Below, piece by piece: positions 1-6,266 of a stretch of DNA of 8,751 nt (positions are counted from its first letter, which is position 1; every line of letters starts with the position of its first letter). Under the pieces are notes generated by a model, which made no database searches, was not told where the DNA came from, and worked only from the letters and a program-made list of their open reading frames with translations. Made by a program: the position numbers and the translations under genes. Source of the DNA: Deltaproteobacteria bacterium RIFCSPLOWO2_12_FULL_60_16 (GTDB lineage: Bacteria; Desulfobacterota; Binatia; UBA9968); contig MGSR01000013.1 of assembly GCA_001798565.1 (NCBI GenBank), forward strand, positions 1 to 8,751, given 5' to 3'.

Positions 1-1
1 G

Positions 2-106
2 ATTAGTCGTCGATCCCATCGACAAGGAAAAGAGGCCGCCCTCGAACAATTCCGTGAAATCGCTACAGATTTAGGCGTAGAAGGTTCTGAGCCAGAAAAG
101 CCCTAA
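2..106 (+). CDS. Possible C-terminal end of an upstream gene, unidentified
   Basis: Frame 2 is open from the left edge to a TAA at 104-106, giving 34 residues that end ...IATDLGVEGSEPEKP. The charged, helical composition (GKEAALEQFREIATDLG) looks like a real protein tail, and a weak terminator-like hairpin follows at 123-150. I do not recognise a family. The stretch is short and AT-richer than the genes downstream. Frame 3 is also open to a TAG at 72-74 (beginning LVVDPIDKEKRPP), so the coding frame is not certain, and a chance open frame is possible. Confidence 0.3.
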   Translation: MSRRSHRQGKEAALEQFREIATDLGVEGSEPEKP

Positions 107-122
107 TGGGCCAGTAGATGGC

Positions 123-150
123 GATTGGTCAACAGATCCGGTCCTTTTTT
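123..150 (+). terminator. Weak rho-independent terminator-like hairpin
   Basis: GATTGG (123-128) can pair with CCGGTC (138-143), including two G-U pairs, around a 9-base loop, followed by CTTTTTT (144-150). The stem is short and weak. It would fit as the end of the possible gene stopping at 106, separating it from the BCAA operon promoter downstream. A competing fold pairs GGGCC (108-112) with GGTCC (140-144) in front of the same T run. Confidence 0.3.
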
Positions 151-233
151 GGCGAAACGCTATAAAAATTACTACAGCGAGACCGGCAACGAAATGACAG
201 CGAACTCTGCAACAAAACAGACTTTTATTCGCG

Positions 234-262
234 TTGACAAAGTGAAAACCGTAGGATAAATT
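234..262 (+). promoter_or_regulatory. Sigma70-type promoter for the DUF465-ilvBN operon
   Basis: A perfect -35 hexamer TTGACA (234-239) is followed by a 17-base spacer and TAAATT (257-262), 4 of 6 to the -10 consensus. An overlapping ATAAAT register (256-261) is also possible. Transcription would start near 269, leaving a leader of about 35 bases before the ATG at 305. No T-box, BCAA-rich leader peptide or attenuator is visible in that short leader, so control by a repressor or by enzyme feedback is more likely than attenuation here. This is inferred from consensus matching only. Confidence 0.6.
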
Positions 263-304
263 ACGAATTTCCGAGCATAAAAAAAAGAAATAAGGAGGCT
301 ATCC

Positions 305-547
305 ATGGAGCCGAGAGAGGAAGAGTTCATCGTCTCCCTTTTGGATAAGGATCCGGAGCTGAAAAAATACTATGAAGAGCACCAAGAATTAGAGAAGAGA
401 CTTGGGGGATTCCAGCACAAATCCCATCTTACGCCAGTCGAGGAAGTCGAGAAAAAGAGGCTTCAGAAGCTCAAGCTTGCGGGAAAAGACAAGATCATGG
501 AGATCCTGGGAAAGTATCGGCAGACAGGGATCCAGAGGGAGACCTAA
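305..547 (+). CDS. DUF465/YdcH-like small coiled-coil protein
   Basis: This is an 80-residue, highly charged protein with no cysteine or membrane segment, predicted almost entirely helical. Its layout resembles the DUF465/YdcH family: an N-terminal helix with LLDKDPELKKYYEEHQELEKR (roughly residues 12-32), a short linker, then a helix with EKKRLQKLKLAGKDKIMEIL (49-68). E. coli YdcH, as I recall it, has a similar NPRF..LFDKHNKLDHEI, linker, KKQKLQLKDEMLKIL pattern and similar length. The family has no settled biochemical role. The start has a strong Shine-Dalgarno AAGGAGG (292-298), 6 bases ahead of the ATG. Its TAA overlaps the ilvB ATG by one base, so it is the first gene of the operon and is probably translationally coupled to ilvB. 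Family assignment is from pattern recognition, without a profile search. Confidence 0.75.
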   Translation: MEPREEEFIVSLLDKDPELKKYYEEHQELEKRLGGFQHKSHLTPVEEVEKKRLQKLKLAGKDKIMEILGKYRQTGIQRET

Positions 548-2325
548 TGAAGAAGAGCGGAGCCGAAATATTCGTCGAATGCCTCAAGGAGGAAGGAGTC
601 AAGGTTCTCTTCGGAATCCCCGGCGGGGTGGTGCTTAAGCTTTTCGACGTCCTGCATCAGCAAAAAGACGTGGAGGTGATCTTGACCCGTCATGAGCAGG
701 GCGCCGCGCACATGGCCGAGGGCTACGCCAAGGCGACCGGCAAGGCCGGCGTGTGCCTCGTGACCTCCGGTCCGGGGATGACGAACATCGTCACCGGTCT
801 GGCGGACGCCTACATGGATTCCATCCCTCTGGTTGCTTTTACCGGGCAGGTCTCCACCAGCCTCATCGGCAACGATGCCTTTCAAGAGGCGGACAATGTC
901 GGAATCAGCCGCCCCTGCACCAAGCACAATGTCTTGGTGAAGGACGTGAATGACCTGGCGCGGACGATCAAAGAGGCCTTTTACATCGCCACGACGGGCA
1001 GACCGGGCCCGGTGCTGGTGGACATCCCGAAGGACGTGACCACGAACAAGGCCGAGTTCAAGTATCCGGAAAAAGTGAGCCTGCGCGGCTATAACCCGAC
1101 TTACGAGGGCAACAAGCACCAGATCAAGCAGGCCGCCGAAGAGATCGTGAAGTCGAGCAGACCGGTGATCTACGTCGGCGGCGGCGCGCTCTTTTCCGAC
1201 GCGCCCGACGAGATCCTCGAGCTGGCCGAAATCACCCAGATCCCGGTCACGATGACGCTGATGGGTCTCAGCAGTTTTCCCGGGACCCATGCCCTTTCCA
1301 TGGGCATGCTGGGGATGCACGGGTCGTACTGGAGCAACATGGCGATGCACCACGCCGATCTGCTGATCGCCGTGGGGGCGCGCTTCGACGATCGGGTGAC
1401 CGGAAAACTCTCTGAGTTTTGTCCGGAGGCGCGCGTGATTCATATAGATATCGATCCCACCTCCATCAAGAAAAACGTCCACACGCACATTCCCATTGTG
1501 GGCGATGTCAAAACCGTGCTGCGGCAACTGAACGTTATCCTGCGCTCCCTGGACGGCAATCAGAAGGAATTGAAGGAGCAGCGGCGGCCCTGGTGGAACC
1601 AGATCGAAGAATGGAAGCGCGCCCATCCGCTGCGCTACCACCAGGACGATAAGGTCACCAAGCCGCAGTATGTCATCGAAAAGCTGTTCGAGATCACCAA
1701 GCATGAGGGAATCGTGGCCACCGATGTAGGCCAGCACCAGATGTGGGCCGCCCAGTATTTCAAGGGGTCCAAGCCGCGCACGTTCATCACTTCCGGCGGC
1801 CTGGGGACCATGGGCTTCGGTTTTCCCGCTGCGATCGGGGCGCAAAAGGCCTACCCTGACAAGCTCGTTATGTGTATTACGAGCGAGGGGAGCTTCCAGA
1901 TGAACCTGCAGGAGCTGGCCACGGCCGCCGAGCATAAGCTCCCGGTAAAGATCGTGCTGCTTAATAACGGCTTTCACGGAATGGTGCGGCAATGGCAGGA
2001 TCTGTTTTACGAAGGCCGGTATGCCTCGAGTTACCTGGGAAAGCTGCCCGATTTTGTCAAGCTCGCCGAAGCCTATGGGATCCTTGGCCTGAGAGCGCTC
2101 AAGCCGGGTGAGGTGGAGCCGGCGCTGCGCGAAGGACTCAAGCATAAGGGGCCGGTCCTGATGGACTTCCATGTGGATCCGTTCGAGAACTGCTATCCCA
2201 TGATCCCGGCCGGCGGGGCGCACCATGAGATGGTCCTGGAGGATCCTCCCGATCTCCGAAAGGCGCAAAAGGGCGGCGCGGCCAAAAAGAAAGCGGAGGA
2301 AGGGGAAGGCGTGCTTCCGGCCTGA
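547..2325 (+). CDS. ilvB: Acetolactate (acetohydroxyacid) synthase, large catalytic subunit
   Basis: The 592-residue product is a thiamine-diphosphate (ThDP)- and FAD-dependent enzyme. It condenses two pyruvates to 2-acetolactate, or pyruvate plus 2-ketobutyrate to 2-aceto-2-hydroxybutyrate, the committed step to valine, leucine and isoleucine, in the cytoplasm. The N-terminal ThDP-binding domain has FGIPGG (22-27) and the catalytic glutamate E50 in RHEQGAAHMAEGYA. The central FAD region has GMLGMHG and GARFDDRVTG, which marks the biosynthetic FAD-type enzyme rather than catabolic AlsS. The C-terminal ThDP domain has TDVGQHQMWAAQ, SGGLGTMGFGFPAAIGA and the NN pair at 473-474. Oddly, the Mg/ThDP motif normally written GDGS reads S446-E447-G448-S449, with the usual 24-residue spacing to NN intact. 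S103 occupies the position of the plant proline (P197) known for herbicide-resistance changes. A Lys/Ala/Glu-rich tail of about 25 residues follows the usual end. AGAGGGAG (534-541) precedes the ATG, which overlaps the previous stop. Its partner ilvN follows 86 bases later. Confidence 0.97.
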   Translation: MKKSGAEIFVECLKEEGVKVLFGIPGGVVLKLFDVLHQQKDVEVILTRHEQGAAHMAEGYAKATGKAGVCLVTSGPGMTNIVTGLADAYMDSIPLVAFTGQVSTSLIGNDAFQEADNVGISRPCTKHNVLVKDVNDLARTIKEAFYIATTGRPGPVLVDIPKDVTTNKAEFKYPEKVSLRGYNPTYEGNKHQIKQAAEEIVKSSRPVIYVGGGALFSDAPDEILELAEITQIPVTMTLMGLSSFPGTHALSMGMLGMHGSYWSNMAMHHADLLIAVGARFDDRVTGKLSEFCPEARVIHIDIDPTSIKKNVHTHIPIVGDVKTVLRQLNVILRSLDGNQKELKEQRRPWWNQIEEWKRAHPLRYHQDDKVTKPQYVIEKLFEITKHEGIVATDVGQHQMWAAQYFKGSKPRTFITSGGLGTMGFGFPAAIGAQKAYPDKLVMCITSEGSFQMNLQELATAAEHKLPVKIVLLNNGFHGMVRQWQDLFYEGRYASSYLGKLPDFVKLAEAYGILGLRALKPGEVEPALREGLKHKGPVLMDFHVDPFENCYPMIPAGGAHHEMVLEDPPDLRKAQKGGAAKKKAEEGEGVLPA

Positions 2326-2326
2326 T

Positions 2327-2403
2327 GATTCGTTATTCGTGTAATCGTTACTCGTTAATCGAGTCAACGAGTCGGCGAATCGACGGATAACCCATAACGA
2401 TTA
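2327..2403 (+). repeat. TCGTTA-type direct and inverted repeat spacer
   Basis: The 86-base ilvB-ilvN spacer is built from degenerate short words. ATTCGT occurs at 2328-2333 and 2335-2340, and variants occur near 2344-2349 and 2351-2356. Inverted copies fill the second half: ACTCGTT (2350-2356) pairs with AACGAGT (2366-2372) around a 9-base loop, GATTCG (2327-2332) matches CGAATC (2376-2381), and TCGTTAT (2330-2336) matches ATAACGA (2394-2400). The last two pairings overlap on the left arm and are alternatives. The whole spacer could fold as RNA, and no T run follows, so it is not a standard terminator. It may be an intergenic repeat family or an mRNA processing/stability element. Confidence 0.6.
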
Positions 2404-2411
2404 TCGACCTC

Positions 2412-2927
2412 ATGGAACGAATCATCTCGGTACTGGTGGAAAATAAATTTGGCGTTCTGGCCAGAGTCGCCGGGCTGTTCAGCGCCCGGGGCTACAACAT
2501 CGAAAGCCTCTCCGTGGCCCCGACCCTGGATCCGACCACGTCGATGATCACTATTGTGACGGCGGGAGACGATCGGATCATCGAACAGATCATGAAGCAG
2601 CTTAATAAGGTAGTTGAGGTGCTCAAGGTCGTGGATATGACCGAGACCAGCTATCTCGACCGTGAAACGGCCCTGATCAAGGTTCACACCAGGCCGGAGC
2701 ATCGCGATGAGGCCATCCGGATCGCCGATATTTTCCGGGCCAAGATCGTCGATTCCTCGTCCGCCACTTATACCATAGAGGTCACGGGAGATGTCGACAA
2801 GGTGGAAGCCTTGATCAACATGTTGAAGCCGCTGGGGATCAAGGAGCTAATCCGCACCGGCCGGATCGCAATTCCGCGGGAAGCCAAACCGCTGTCCCGG
2901 CGCGACCAACAAACGGCCAAGGCCTGA
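2412..2927 (+). CDS. ilvN: Acetolactate synthase, small regulatory subunit
   Basis: The 171-residue product has the usual length of the IlvN/IlvH family. It activates the large subunit and carries the binding site for valine feedback inhibition. An N-terminal ACT domain (about 1-75) begins MERIISVLVENKFGVLARVAGLF and continues with SARGYNIESLSVAPT, followed by a second regulatory domain (about 80-165) with LIKVHTRPEHRDEAIRIADIF, ATYTIEVTGD and LIRTGRIAI. The start is set by homology. An in-frame TAA at 2388-2390 rules out a much longer protein, yet no Shine-Dalgarno is evident in the bases before the ATG (ATTATCGACCTC). Translation may therefore depend on the repeat-rich spacer or on coupling to ilvB. 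The stop lies 2 bases from the stop of the convergent cNMP-binding gene, leaving no room for a terminator, and ilvC is not the next gene as it is in the usual ilvBNC layout. Confidence 0.96.
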   Translation: MERIISVLVENKFGVLARVAGLFSARGYNIESLSVAPTLDPTTSMITIVTAGDDRIIEQIMKQLNKVVEVLKVVDMTETSYLDRETALIKVHTRPEHRDEAIRIADIFRAKIVDSSSATYTIEVTGDVDKVEALINMLKPLGIKELIRTGRIAIPREAKPLSRRDQQTAKA

Positions 2928-2929
2928 TT

Positions 2930-3385
2930 TCAGGTAGTAGGCTGACGATCTTTCTGGGCAGTTTCCTCGATGCGTGTTGCCGCGGCCGCTTGAATGGCCT
3001 GCATTAACTGGGGGAAACACTCGGTTGTGGCGTTGATGGCGCGCCAGGCAAGCTCGAAAACCTGACAATTTTTGACGGCTTTGACAGTGGCCGTGCGCGG
3101 CGCCCGGGTTACCAGACTGATTTCGCCGAAAAAGTCTCCCGTCTCGAGCTCCGCAATCTTGTTTCCTTTGCGGACGACCAAAACCCGGCCCTGATAAATG
3201 ACATACATGGCATACCCGATGTCGTTTTCGACAACGATCGCGGCGTTATCTTTGTATTCAAGCAGCCGAACGCCGGGCATCACGAGTTTAATCACGTCGG
3301 GCGCCATCTTAGCATTGGCATGACGGCTCAACGTTTGGCCAAGCCACTCCCATTGTTCCTCGCTGACCGGCAGTTCTTTAGCCAT
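2930..3385 (-). CDS. Stand-alone cyclic nucleotide-binding domain protein
   Basis: This 151-residue soluble protein is made essentially of one CAP-family cyclic-nucleotide-binding domain (about residues 30-130). The phosphate-binding cassette is well preserved: GDFFGEISLVTRAPRTATV (83-101), with E88 and R97 in the places of E. coli CAP E72 and R82, and T98 beside it. The preceding strands AMYVIYQGRVLVV and the GNKIAELETGDFF turn are typical. There is no helix-turn-helix C-terminal to the domain, only a helix and a polar tail ending EETAQKDRQPTT, so it is not a Crp/Fnr DNA-binding regulator. It may be a small sensor acting through a partner. The gene runs against ilvN with a 2-base gap and diverges from the substrate-binding protein gene across 124 bases. 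No good Shine-Dalgarno precedes the ATG. The ligand is unknown. Confidence 0.88.
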   Translation of the reverse strand: MAKELPVSEEQWEWLGQTLSRHANAKMAPDVIKLVMPGVRLLEYKDNAAIVVENDIGYAMYVIYQGRVLVVRKGNKIAELETGDFFGEISLVTRAPRTATVKAVKNCQVFELAWRAINATTECFPQLMQAIQAAAATRIEETAQKDRQPTT

Positions 3386-3422
3386 AAAAAGTCCCGCGGT
3401 CCCATGATATCTCTAACGACAA

Positions 3423-3467
3423 TGCCGCGAAAAAACAAGTGTGGCATGAAGCAGAATGCTCGCGGCA
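3423..3467. promoter_or_regulatory. 8-bp dyad in the divergent spacer, possible operator
   Basis: TGCCGCGA (3423-3430) and TCGCGGCA (3460-3467) form a perfect 8-base inverted repeat with 29 bases between. A nested GCAT/ATGC pair lies at 3444-3447 and 3456-3459. The right arm ends 8 bases before the -35 of the promoter at 3476-3504. The site lies between two divergent genes, where it could control either one. No T run follows, so it is not a terminator. A regulatory role is inferred from position and symmetry only. Confidence 0.35.
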
Positions 3468-3475
3468 AAAGCAGC

Positions 3476-3504
3476 TTGAAGTCTCATGGCAAGACAGGTA
3501 TAAA
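3476..3504 (+). promoter_or_regulatory. Sigma70-type promoter for the substrate-binding protein gene
   Basis: TTGAAG (3476-3481), a 17-base spacer and TATAAA (3499-3504) match the consensus well (4 of 6 and 5 of 6). The expected transcription start, about 3510-3512, falls on the annotated ATG itself. The mRNA would then be leaderless, or translation would begin at the TTG at 3522. Confidence 0.55.
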
Positions 3505-3509
3505 AAGTT

Positions 3510-4535
3510 ATGGGTGATTTCTTGAAGCGATTTGGGATTGTTGCCTTTGTTTCCCTGCTGTTTTTTGCAGTCTATTTTCCCGGAGGCGTCGGGCACAGTC
3601 GCGCCGTGGCGGCGGAGCTGGAGCGGCTCAACGTGGTCTATTCGTCGATCGCTGCGGCCTCCATTTCGACCTGGGCCCCCAGGGAGGCGGGTATCTATCG
3701 GAAGTACGGCCTCGACGTAAACCTCATCTATGTCGCCGGCTCCCAGGCCATTCACACCCTGATATCCGGCGACGCGCAGATCGTCCAGGGATCGGGGGCC
3801 GCGGCCATCCTGTCACGCCTGGCGGGCTCTGAAGTGAAGATGATCGGCGCGGTCATCAATGTGATTCCCATGAGCCTGGTCACCACGACGGACATCGCGA
3901 GCCCTAAAGACATTAAGGGAAAAACCTTCGGCGTCAGCCGGTACGGCTCGCTGACGGATCTCGGGCTGCAGAAGGCGGTGAGCGAGTGGGGTCTCGACCC
4001 GGCCAAGGATATCAAGACGATACAGACCGGAGGCGTGCCGGAAAACCTCCTGTTCATGCAGCAGGGGGTCATCAAAGGGGCGCTGATCTCCTCTCCGACT
4101 CTGGAAAAGGCTAAAGAGATGGGATACCGGGAGATGCTGAACCTGGCCGATCTCAAATATCGTTATCCGGCTACCGCTTTGGTGACCACCGACTCGTTCA
4201 TCAAAGGCCGGCCTCAGACTCTCGACAGGTTCCTGAAGGCGACCCTGGAAGGGGTCAAGTACGCGAAGGCGAACCCGGAATTTACCACCCGGCTTCTTGG
4301 TAAATACAGCCGCACCTCGGATACCAAGTTGCTGAGCAGCGCCTTCCGCACCTACGTCCTGGGTTACATCCGGGACGTCCCGACCATCGGCTCGAGCGAA
4401 GTGGAGTCGGCCCTGGAAGAGGTCTCTGCCAGGAATCCCAAGGCGAAGGGGCTCGATCCCAGGCAATTTTATGATCCGGCTCCCTTGGAACGACTGGCCA
4501 AGGAGGGCTTCATCAAGCAGCTCCATGGTCGCTGA
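3510..4535 (+). CDS. ABC transporter substrate-binding protein, NMT1/TauT-like
   Basis: This 341-residue secreted protein begins with a signal peptide: basic residues at KR (6-7), a hydrophobic core (about 8-23), and a likely signal peptidase I cleavage after AVAA (35). There is no lipobox cysteine. The mature part has the fold signature of the NitT/TauT/NMT1 class: LNVVYSSIAAASISTWAPREAGIYRKYGLDV, then an AGSQAIHTLISGDAQI segment, a KDIKGKTFGVSRYGS segment, and a C-terminal lobe with ALVTTDSFI and LDRFLKATLEGVKYAK. Such proteins deliver small organic anions or nitrogen/sulfur compounds to a permease, but the ligand cannot be read from sequence. No permease or ATPase gene is in the window, so it is an orphan here. 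It sits between ilvN and ilvC. The start is uncertain: the ATG at 3510 has no Shine-Dalgarno and lies at the predicted transcription start, while TTG at 3522 (MKRFGIVAFV) has a GGGTGA-like sequence before it and gives a cleaner signal peptide. Confidence 0.88.
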   Translation: MGDFLKRFGIVAFVSLLFFAVYFPGGVGHSRAVAAELERLNVVYSSIAAASISTWAPREAGIYRKYGLDVNLIYVAGSQAIHTLISGDAQIVQGSGAAAILSRLAGSEVKMIGAVINVIPMSLVTTTDIASPKDIKGKTFGVSRYGSLTDLGLQKAVSEWGLDPAKDIKTIQTGGVPENLLFMQQGVIKGALISSPTLEKAKEMGYREMLNLADLKYRYPATALVTTDSFIKGRPQTLDRFLKATLEGVKYAKANPEFTTRLLGKYSRTSDTKLLSSAFRTYVLGYIRDVPTIGSSEVESALEEVSARNPKAKGLDPRQFYDPAPLERLAKEGFIKQLHGR

Positions 4536-4551
4536 GAGCGAAACGGATAAG

Positions 4552-4581
4552 TGGACGCAAGACGAATGGATATTCTGTAAT
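4552..4581 (+). promoter_or_regulatory. Candidate promoter for ilvC
   Basis: TGGACG (4552-4557), an 18-base spacer and TGTAAT (4576-4581) match the sigma70 consensus at 4 and 5 of 6 positions. A start near 4588 would leave a leader of about 17 bases containing the strong GGAGGAG (4591-4597). Such a promoter makes sense because ilvC is separated from ilvBN by two other genes, but the match is moderate. Confidence 0.35.
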
Positions 4582-4604
4582 TTAGCTGCTGGAGGAGAAC
4601 TTCG

Positions 4605-5621
4605 ATGCAGGTCTACTACGACCAAGACGCGGATTTAAAATTTCTTAAAGGCAAAAAGGCGGCTGTGCTGGGTTATGGCAGCCAGGGGCATGCCCACGCC
4701 AATAACCTGAGAGATTCAGGGATCGACGTGGTGGTCGGGCTCAAGCGCGGGAGCAGTTCCTGGCCCAAAGCGGAAAAGGCGGGGCTCAAGGTGATGGAGA
4801 CCGCGGAGGCCGCGAAGCTCGGCGACATCGTCATGGTGCTGCTTCCCGACGAGCTCCAGGGCGAGGCTTACGAAAAAGAGATCGGCCCCGGACTCAAGCA
4901 GGGAAACTACCTGGCTTTCGGCCACGGCTTCAATATCCATTTCAAGCGCATTGTGCCGCCCGCCGGGGTGAATGTCTTTATGGTCGCCCCCAAGGCGCCG
5001 GGACACCTGCTGCGCAGCGAGTTTGAAAAGGGCCGGGGCGTGCCCTGTCTCCTGGCGGTGCACCAGGACCCTTCGGGCGATACCACGCAGGTCGGGCTGG
5101 CCTACGCCAAGGCTCTGGGAGGGACTCGAGCTGCGGTTATCGAGACGACATTCAAGGATGAGACCGAAACCGACCTCTTCGGGGAGCAGGCGGTGCTCTG
5201 CGGCGGGCTTACCTCTCTCATTCAGGCGGGGTATGAGACCCTGGTGGCGGCGGGCTATCCGCCGGAGATGGCCTATTTCGAGTGCTGTCACGAGGTCAAG
5301 TTGATCGTAGACCTTATCTACGAGGGCGGCCTGGCAACCATGCGCTATTCCATCAGCAACACCGCGGAGTACGGGGACCTTACCCGCGGGAAAAAGGTCA
5401 TCGGCGACGAGGTGCGCAAGGCGATGCAGAATCTCCTGAAGGATATTCAATCGGGAAAATTCGCCGAAGAGTGGATCAACGAGTACCGCTGCGGCATGCC
5501 CCATTTCACCGAATTGAGAAAAGAGGCGGCGAATCATCCGATCGAAAAGGTGGGCGCGCGGCTGAGGGCGATGATGCCGTGGCTGGGGCAAAACCGCCTG
5601 GTGGACAAGAGTAAAAACTAG
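4605..5621 (+). CDS. ilvC: Ketol-acid reductoisomerase (class I)
   Basis: The 338-residue product has the length of the short class I enzyme. It isomerises and reduces acetolactate or acetohydroxybutyrate to dihydroxy acids, using Mg2+ and a nicotinamide cofactor. The Rossmann motif [17 protein letters not shown] starts at G23. The loop GLKRGSSSW (45-53) carries basic and serine residues that usually indicate NADPH preference. All expected active-site residues are visible: H107 in AFGHGFN, D190 and E194 in [18 protein letters not shown]226 and E230 in ECCHEVKLI, and S251 in [19 protein letters not shown] (4591-4597) lies 7 bases before the ATG. The gene follows the substrate-binding protein gene by 69 bases and precedes psd by 15 bases, so it probably leads an ilvC-psd-pssA transcript. 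Confidence 0.98.
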   Translation: MQVYYDQDADLKFLKGKKAAVLGYGSQGHAHANNLRDSGIDVVVGLKRGSSSWPKAEKAGLKVMETAEAAKLGDIVMVLLPDELQGEAYEKEIGPGLKQGNYLAFGHGFNIHFKRIVPPAGVNVFMVAPKAPGHLLRSEFEKGRGVPCLLAVHQDPSGDTTQVGLAYAKALGGTRAAVIETTFKDETETDLFGEQAVLCGGLTSLIQAGYETLVAAGYPPEMAYFECCHEVKLIVDLIYEGGLATMRYSISNTAEYGDLTRGKKVIGDEVRKAMQNLLKDIQSGKFAEEWINEYRCGMPHFTELRKEAANHPIEKVGARLRAMMPWLGQNRLVDKSKN

Positions 5622-5636
5622 AAGACAATAGGCACA

Positions 5637-6266
5637 ATGAGCATCGCCAGAGAGGGTTACCCGTTCATCCTGGTCGCGGCTCTTTTGGCGTTGCTCGCTC
5701 TGGTGCTCGGTTGGAAGTGGGTGGCGCTGGCGTGCGTAGTCTTTGCCTTCGCCTTCCTCGGTTTCTTCCGCGATCCGGAGCGTGTCGCGCCTCAGGGAGA
5801 GGGGTTAATCCTCGCCCCCGCGGATGGCAGGGTCGTGGCGATCAGGCGGGTAGACAAAGAGGGATTGTTCGCGGGCGCGGAAACGCGCGTCAGTATCTTT
5901 CTTTCCCCTCTGGACGTGCACGTGAATCGGGCGCCGATTCGTGCTAGGGTAGAGCAGGTCCGTTACCGGGAAGGCAGCTTTCTCGCGGCGTATAGAGAAG
6001 AGGCGTCCGAGGGCAACGAGAACAACGCCCTGATCCTGGTGGATGGCGAGGAGAGAAGGCTGGGTGTCGTGCAAATCGCCGGGGTGCTGGCGCGGCGCAT
6101 TGTCTGTTACGTGAAACAAGGAGACGTTTTGGAGCGGGGACAAAGATTCGGCTTGATTATGTTCGGTTCCAGGGTGGATCTCTTCCTGCCCCGGGGAGCT
6201 CGCGTGGACGTGGTTGAGCGGCAGCGGGTAAGGGCAGGGGAGAGCGTGATAGGGAGGCTTCCATGA
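5637..6266 (+). CDS. psd: Phosphatidylserine decarboxylase proenzyme (short form)
   Basis: The 209-residue product matches the short, archaeal/Geobacter-like Psd family. It decarboxylates phosphatidylserine to phosphatidylethanolamine at the cytoplasmic membrane. An N-terminal hydrophobic stretch (about 8-43) forms one or two membrane helices, followed by FFRDPER. The catalytic D63 lies in APADGRVVAI and H95 in SPLDVHVNRAP. The self-cleavage site is G177-S178 in MFGSRVDLFLP, where the serine becomes the pyruvoyl group of the small alpha chain. Bases before the ATG (AATAGGCACA) give only a weak ribosome site, so coupling to ilvC is likely. Its TGA overlaps the pssA start as ATGA, which fits the two enzymes acting one after the other on the same lipid. 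Confidence 0.95.
   Translation: MSIAREGYPFILVAALLALLALVLGWKWVALACVVFAFAFLGFFRDPERVAPQGEGLILAPADGRVVAIRRVDKEGLFAGAETRVSIFLSPLDVHVNRAPIRARVEQVRYREGSFLAAYREEASEGNENNALILVDGEERRLGVVQIAGVLARRIVCYVKQGDVLERGQRFGLIMFGSRVDLFLPRGARVDVVERQRVRAGESVIGRLP

Noticed and set aside
9..23. GTCGAT-CCC-ATCGAC hairpin near the left edge
   Set aside because: It is a short 6-base perfect inverted repeat with a 3-base loop, lies within a possible coding tail, and has no T run. Chance is sufficient to explain it.
194..259. A 22-codon open frame (MTANSATKQTF...) before the operon, as a leader peptide
   Set aside because: It has no run of Leu, Ile or Val codons and no ribosome site, and the -35 and part of the -10 of the better promoter lie within it. 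It therefore does not look like an ilv attenuator leader.
240..304. T-box or other riboswitch in the operon leader
   Set aside because: No T-box core or conserved riboswitch sequence is visible, and the predicted leader is only about 35 bases long.
544..2367. A 607-codon open frame on the minus strand opposite ilvB
   Set aside because: It mirrors ilvB almost end to end, has no recognisable motifs, and is His/Arg/Gly/Leu-rich in the way antisense frames of GC-rich genes are. The plus strand encodes a complete acetolactate synthase.
3813..5591. Long minus-strand open frames opposite the substrate-binding protein gene and ilvC
   Set aside because: Both lie opposite well-identified genes, lack motifs or ribosome sites, and fit chance openness at this GC content.
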